Assembly (NCBI GenBank): GCA_902522775.1
Contig: CABYWQ010000004.1
Span: forward strand, 62,001 to 126,000
Direction: 5' to 3'
DNA from: Eutrophosalina sp902522775
GTDB taxonomy: Bacteria; Bacteroidota; Bacteroidia; Flavobacteriales; Flavobacteriaceae
DNA length: 64,000 nucleotides
The notes under the pieces were generated by a model. That model was not told where the DNA came from. It saw only the letters and a program-made list of their open reading frames with translations, and did no database searches. Each line of letters begins with the position of its first letter. The stretch's first letter is position 1. The translations under genes and the position numbers were made by a program. Below are positions 59,749 through 64,000 of the stretch, one piece after another.

Positions 59749-60722
59749 TAAATACTATATTTTGCATCTACTAAAATCGAATCATTTTCGTTGTCAGTTA
59801 AAGCATAATTAAATCCTTTTTTTAAACTGTATCCAGCATAATCCCCATTCTTACTAATGGCAATAAATCCAACTTGTAAATATTCCCATTCCGGCCTGTC
59901 CTTATGTAACTTAGAAATTCTATGAACAACTTCTTTACAAGCATCAATAGGTGACATTCCGTTTCTCATACATTCTACTACCATTGCACTGCCTGCAGTT
60001 CTTATTACTGCTTCACCTAATCCAGTTGCTGCTGCTGCTCCAACCTCATTATCTAAAAAAAGACCAGCACCTATTATCGGAGAATCGCCGACTCTTCCAT
60101 GTATTTTCCATGCTGTTCCACTGGTCGTACACGCTCCAAATAAATTATGATCTGAATCAATTAGAAGCATACTTATTGTATCGTGATTTTCTATATTTAT
60201 GACTGGCTTATAGTCAGATTTTTTTAACCAATTCTCCCAATCTATTTTTGATTGCTCAGTTAACAAATTTTGACTTTTAAAACCATTTTTTATAGCAAAA
60301 TCGTATGCCCCTTTTCCAGACAACATAATGTGTGGAGTTGTTTCCATAACTAACCTAGCAACAGAGATTGGATTTTTTATATTTTGTAAAAAACTTACTG
60401 CCCCACAATCATTATTTGAATCCATTATGCACGCATCTAAAGTTACTTTACCATCTCGGTCAGGTAATCCTCCATAACCGACAGATCTTTCATTGGGATC
60501 ATTTTCAGAATCCCTTACACCAAATTCAACTGCAGTTAATCCGCCTTCTCCATTATTAAGTTTTTTCCATGCTACTTTATTAGCATTAACTCCATGATTC
60601 CAAGTCGATATAATTCTAGGAACATCCTTTGAAACAGAATTATTTTTATTAGACAAATTCACTAATGATGAGGCAGATAAAGTACTATATAGTGTATTTT
60701 TTAAAAATTTTCTTCTAATCAT
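59748..60722 (-). CDS. Glycosylasparaginase (N4-(beta-N-acetylglucosaminyl)-L-asparaginase)
   Basis: The 324-residue Ntn-hydrolase precursor has an N-terminal export signal (RRKFLKN then a hydrophobic stretch). The self-cleavage site is Asp181-Thr182 in ENHDTISML, making Thr182 the nucleophile. The substrate-site motifs GRVGDSPIIGAGLF and AAATGLGEAVIR are intact. It cleaves the bond between GlcNAc and asparagine left after N-glycan removal, and is probably periplasmic. It lies 2 nt after a sulfatase gene in the same orientation, so the two are likely cotranscribed. Confidence 0.93.
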   Translation of the reverse strand: MIRRKFLKNTLYSTLSASSLVNLSNKNNSVSKDVPRIISTWNHGVNANKVAWKKLNNGEGGLTAVEFGVRDSENDPNERSVGYGGLPDRDGKVTLDACIMDSNNDCGAVSFLQNIKNPISVARLVMETTPHIMLSGKGAYDFAIKNGFKSQNLLTEQSKIDWENWLKKSDYKPVINIENHDTISMLLIDSDHNLFGACTTSGTAWKIHGRVGDSPIIGAGLFLDNEVGAAAATGLGEAVIRTAGSAMVVECMRNGMSPIDACKEVVHRISKLHKDRPEWEYLQVGFIAISKNGDYAGYSLKKGFNYALTDNENDSILVDAKYSI

Positions 60723-60724
60723 TA

Positions 60725-62146
60725 TTACAATTTTATTGTTCCAACATCTCTTGTTCCTGTTCCTTCAACATTAGTTAATTTATCTCCCAAATCATATCTT
60801 GCGAGATTACCCATTTTCTCTAATTTACTAACAATATTAGGGTGATCATTAACGATATTTTTCAACTCGCTCGGATCTTCTTTTAAATTATATAATTGTT
60901 TTTCATTCACAACATTTTGTTCATATTTTACTGGGACACCATCTTTACCTCCATTTCTTCCATTAAGTGATCTATATGACCTTGGAAAATATAATTTCCA
61001 CTCACCTGATCTAACAGCGTGAAGCTCATTGGCCCTATAATAAAAATAAAGTGCTTCGTGAGGGGATTTTCTTGTTTCAGATATCAATAAAGGCCAAATA
61101 TTTTTTCCATCAATTTTATTAGAAGACATTCTTGATCCTGTAACATTAGCAAAAGTAGGCAACCAATCAATACCCATTAAAGGTTCGTCTATTACAGTAC
61201 CTCTATTAATTTTATTAGGATACTTTACAATACATGGTACTCTTTGTCCACCTTCCCATGCTGTGCCTTTGCCCTCTCTAAATATTCCTGATGAACCAGC
61301 ATGATCTCCATAAGAAAGCCAAGGTCCATTATCAGATGTGAAAACAACAATGGTATTTTCTGATAACCCATTGTCATCTAAAGCCTTTAAAACTCTTCCA
61401 ACTGAAAAATCAATTTCAGTGATTACATCAGCATACAATCCTTTTCCTGTACTACCTTTAAATTCTTTGGAGGCAAACAGTGGGACATGTGGTTGTGGGT
61501 GAGGTATATATATGAAAAAGGGATTATTTTTATTTTCATTAATAAATCGGATACTTTCATCTGTTATTCTTTTAGTCAGATCAGATTGATCAATCAAAGT
61601 TTCAATCGGATTTTCATTTTTATACAAAAGAAGATCATCAGGGAATGCATGAGGAATTTCTGGATGAAAAGGCCACATATCATTGGAGAAAAGGATGCCA
61701 AAAAATTCATCAAAACCATGTCTTGTGGGTAAAAATATATCTGCATCACCTAAATGCCACTTTCCAAATATCCCAGTTTTATATCCATTTTCTTTTAACA
61801 TTTCTGAAATCAATAATTCTTTTTGATTAATTCCACTCTTGGATTTTGGTCCAAAAGCACCATTGATACCAATTCTGTTTGAATAAGCACCAGTAAGAAT
61901 GGCAGCCCTTGAAGCAGAACATACTGCTTGAGAGGAATAATACGAAGTTAATTTAGCTCCATCTAAAGCCATATCATCTAGATGTGGGGTATTGATAAAT
62001 TCTGACCCATATGAGGAAAGATCTGCATAACCCAAATCATCTGTCAAAATAAAAACAATATTAGGTTTAATATCGTTATTATTATCACATGAAAGCATTA
62101 GCAGAAAAAATATAATTGATTTGTAAAAAAATTTATTTAAAATCAT
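60725..62146 (-). CDS. Sulfatase lipoprotein, arylsulfatase A/GALNS-like (family S1)
   Basis: The 473-residue lipoprotein has Cys20 in the lipobox (LLMLSC) and a type I sulfatase domain. Metal-binding ILTDDLGYAD follows PNIVF, the formylglycine site is Cys76 in CSASRAAILTG, and GKWHLGD, HPQPHVPLF and TSDNGPW are also present. The Cys must be converted to formylglycine by a maturase not seen here. It removes sulfate esters from an extracellular or periplasmic glycan; substrate unknown. It heads a sulfatase-glycosylasparaginase unit and is divergent from the second sulfatase. Confidence 0.93.
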   Translation of the reverse strand: MILNKFFYKSIIFFLLMLSCDNNNDIKPNIVFILTDDLGYADLSSYGSEFINTPHLDDMALDGAKLTSYYSSQAVCSASRAAILTGAYSNRIGINGAFGPKSKSGINQKELLISEMLKENGYKTGIFGKWHLGDADIFLPTRHGFDEFFGILFSNDMWPFHPEIPHAFPDDLLLYKNENPIETLIDQSDLTKRITDESIRFINENKNNPFFIYIPHPQPHVPLFASKEFKGSTGKGLYADVITEIDFSVGRVLKALDDNGLSENTIVVFTSDNGPWLSYGDHAGSSGIFREGKGTAWEGGQRVPCIVKYPNKINRGTVIDEPLMGIDWLPTFANVTGSRMSSNKIDGKNIWPLLISETRKSPHEALYFYYRANELHAVRSGEWKLYFPRSYRSLNGRNGGKDGVPVKYEQNVVNEKQLYNLKEDPSELKNIVNDHPNIVSKLEKMGNLARYDLGDKLTNVEGTGTRDVGTIKL

Positions 62147-62254
62147 TTTAGTTATTTAAATTCTAAATTTAATAAATCGTATTTATAAATTCTTAAATTA
62201 ATTTATTCAAAATTAATTTCTAATTTACTATTGAATATTAAAGTTCATTAATTA

Positions 62255-63754
62255 ATGAAAAGAATTTTTCTAATAATATCCTTGTTTTTTTTAAGCTGTG
62301 AAAATAAACAATTAGATAAACCAAATATACTATTTATTATGTCTGATGATCATACATCACAGGCTTGGGGGATATACGGTGGAATTTTAGCTGATTATGT
62401 GAAAAATGATGGTATCAAAAGATTAGAAAAATCAGGAATTGTTTTAGAAAATTTATTTTGTACTAATTCAATATGTGTCCCAAGCAGAGCCTCAATATTA
62501 ACTGGACAATATAGCCATGTAAATGGTGTATATAACCTGCCAGACGCATTGGATCCAGATTCGCTTAATGTTTCCAAAATTCTTCAAAAAAATGGTTATC
62601 AAACCTCATTGATAGGAAAATGGCATTTGAAAAAAGAACCTTCAGGATTTGATTATTATAAAGTATTACCAGGGCAGGGACTGTATAATAATCCTTATTT
62701 TAAGACTAAAGAGAACTGGAAAGATGGATATCAGGGCGGTGTAAGGGAGAAGGGCTTTTCGTCTGATATAATTGGAGATAGCTCGATTGAATGGCTTAAA
62801 AAAATTGATAGAAATAAACCCTTTTTTATGATGACGCATTTTAAAGCTACACATGAACCATTTGATTATCCTGAAAGACATGAATCATTAAATGAAAATA
62901 TTGTGTTTCCTGAACCCACTTCTCTTTATGAATTTGATTCTAAAGAGTCAGGAAGAAATCATCTTGGACAAATTGTAGAAAATCTTACTGAAAGGTGGCA
63001 AAATGATTTAAAAAATGAAATCAGAAGATACCCAGGTAATGCTATTGATACACGAAATTTAACAAGAAAAGAGATTCGTTCTAAGACATATCAAAAGTTT
63101 ATTACCGATTTTCTTAGATGCGGAGCAGCAATTGATGATAATATTATAAAAATTTTAGATTATTTAGAAAAGGAAGGTTTAATTGATAATACAGTAATTA
63201 TTTATACTTCCGATCAAGGTTATTTTTTAGGTGAGCATGGCTACATGGACAAAAGATGGTTTTATGAAGAGTCAGCGAGAATGCCTTTTGTTATTTCTTA
63301 TCCTAAATTATTTCCACGAAATAAAAGAATAAAGGATCTATTATTAAATGTTGATATTCCTTCTTTGTTTTTAGACCTAGCTAATATTGAAGATCCAAAA
63401 AGCTTCCAAGGCACCAGCTTTAAAGATATTTTGATAGGCAATAATACCTATTCTAGGGAATATATTTACTACAGATATTGGCAACATGAAGTTAAAAGAC
63501 CTGCTCACCTAGGAATTAGATCAAAAAACCACAAGCTAATTTATATTTATGGAGATGGACTTAATAAATCTGGTGTTAATTTTGAAAAAACATCTCCATA
63601 TTGGGAGTTTTATGATTTAACAATAGATCCAATGGAAAATAAAAACAGAATAAATAGTGCTAATTATGAAGATGTTATAAACAAACTTCACAAGCAGCTT
63701 CTTTTTGAAAAAGAATTAGTTAAAGATTTTGAATTGGAAATTCCCAATCTATGA
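62255..63754 (+). CDS. Second sulfatase lipoprotein (family S1, different subfamily)
   Basis: The 499-residue lipoprotein has Cys15 in the lipobox (FFLSC) and type I sulfatase motifs: PNILFIMSDDHTSQAW, the formylglycine site Cys74 in CVPSRASILTG, GKWHLKKEP, MTHFKATHEPFDYP and TSDQGYFLGEHG. The SDDHTSQAWG start and the Q-G pair in place of N-G mark a subfamily different from its neighbour, closer to sulfatases acting on glycosaminoglycan-type sugars. That substrate suggestion is inference. Its TGA overlaps the next ATG (ATGA). Confidence 0.93.
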   Translation: MKRIFLIISLFFLSCENKQLDKPNILFIMSDDHTSQAWGIYGGILADYVKNDGIKRLEKSGIVLENLFCTNSICVPSRASILTGQYSHVNGVYNLPDALDPDSLNVSKILQKNGYQTSLIGKWHLKKEPSGFDYYKVLPGQGLYNNPYFKTKENWKDGYQGGVREKGFSSDIIGDSSIEWLKKIDRNKPFFMMTHFKATHEPFDYPERHESLNENIVFPEPTSLYEFDSKESGRNHLGQIVENLTERWQNDLKNEIRRYPGNAIDTRNLTRKEIRSKTYQKFITDFLRCGAAIDDNIIKILDYLEKEGLIDNTVIIYTSDQGYFLGEHGYMDKRWFYEESARMPFVISYPKLFPRNKRIKDLLLNVDIPSLFLDLANIEDPKSFQGTSFKDILIGNNTYSREYIYYRYWQHEVKRPAHLGIRSKNHKLIYIYGDGLNKSGVNFEKTSPYWEFYDLTIDPMENKNRINSANYEDVINKLHKQLLFEKELVKDFELEIPNL

Positions 63755-64000
63755 AAATTAAAATACTTACTGTTATAATTCTAATTTCTTGTCATTTTGG
63801 GTTTTCCCAAAATATTGATTCTATTGATAGTTTAATAACTGAATCAATAAAACTAAAAGTATTTCCAGGAGCTCAAATTTATATTAAAAAAAATGATTTC
63901 GTATACAATAAATCCTATGGTTTTCATACATACGATTCAATTATTAAAATAGAAAATGATCACTTATATGATTTAGCATCAATAACAAAAACTATTGCAG
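63751..64000 (+). CDS. Beta-lactamase-family serine hydrolase (partial, 5' part)
   Basis: Eighty-three codons are visible before the right edge. There is a signal peptide (about 1-19, ending GFSQ) and the typical entry of class C-like serine hydrolases: VFPGAQIYIKKNDFVYNKSYG, broken by numbering at 37-57, then DLASITK with the SXXK nucleophile Ser77 and Lys80. Such secreted enzymes act as esterases or peptidases. It is translationally coupled to the upstream sulfatase, so it probably works on the same substrate, perhaps removing acyl groups. Confidence 0.8.
   Translation, partial: MKIKILTVIILISCHFGFSQNIDSIDSLITESIKLKVFPGAQIYIKKNDFVYNKSYGFHTYDSIIKIENDHLYDLASITKTIA

Noticed and set aside
62147..62254. 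A regulator binding site between the divergent sulfatase genes
   Set aside because: The 108-nt gap is AT-rich with only a TAATTTTG-like element at 62215-62208 on the minus strand; no clear palindrome or paired -33 element was found.
1..64000. Prophage, defence system, transposon or antibiotic-resistance island
   Set aside because: No transposase, complete integrase, phage structural, restriction or toxin-antitoxin gene was recognised; the only mobile-element trace is the integrase-like domain on SdhA.

Overview
The window is AT-rich chromosomal DNA from a member of the Bacteroidota, almost certainly a marine, streamlined flavobacterium. The support is an alternative complex III (Act) operon, a SusC/SusD pair, an SPOR protein before infB-nusA, families largely confined to this phylum (DUF4270, DUF2480, DUF3078, DUF2452, DUF2723), promoter elements of the flavobacterial TAnnTTTG type, no obvious Shine-Dalgarno sequences, and very tight packing with overlapping or abutting genes. 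No rRNA, insertion sequence, prophage or CRISPR array is visible.

Layout. 1-7150 (minus): actA-B-C-D-E-F, the quinol:cytochrome c oxidoreductase; actF runs off the left edge. 7315-11652: an SPOR protein, infB and nusA (minus), then tRNA-Gln(UUG) where rimP would normally be. 11774-18377: a large DUF2723 membrane glycosyltransferase, a thioredoxin-like protein without its cysteines, and polA. 18452-26118 (plus): rplM-rpsI, rpsB-tsf, pyrH-frr-asnS, rpoN and a GT2 glycosyltransferase. 26115-34704: a DUF4270 lipoprotein with a half-length starch-synthase-like protein, divergent panC-panD-radA, then an aldo/keto reductase, exonuclease III and glyS (minus). 34775-40202: an Ig-like lipoprotein and sdhC-sdhA-sdhB (minus). 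40321-44162: an S10 peptidase, aminopeptidase P and thiL. 44252-51531 (plus): a full SUF iron-sulfur operon (sufA-B-C-D-S-E, DUF59) continuing into DUF2480 and DUF3078. 51528-54379 (minus): GNAT, DUF2452, lpxH and hflX. 54390-64000: a substrate-scavenging locus with SusC/SusD, a truncated DUF2231-like gene, glycosylasparaginase, two divergently encoded sulfatase lipoproteins and the start of a serine hydrolase.

How the genes work together. Respiration (Act complex, succinate dehydrogenase) and Fe-S cluster assembly (SUF) fit an aerobic heterotroph whose enzymes need many clusters. The right-hand locus would bind and import a glycan or glycopeptide, remove sulfate, and cut GlcNAc-Asn linkages.

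The most unusual signal is in the sdh operon. SdhA carries about 103 extra N-terminal residues that look like the arm-DNA-binding domain of Bacteroidota tyrosine recombinases. The ORF has lost the usual start codon and begins at GTG. It is preceded by a roughly 130-nt gap holding five copies of a GTGTTA-centred motif. This could be a scar of a lost integrative element, or a respiratory enzyme that binds its own promoter region, as PutA does. Other points worth a look are a degenerate proofreading domain in PolA, the absence of rimP, TTG starts on adjacent ribosomal-protein genes, a structured rpsB leader, and several apparently leaderless genes.
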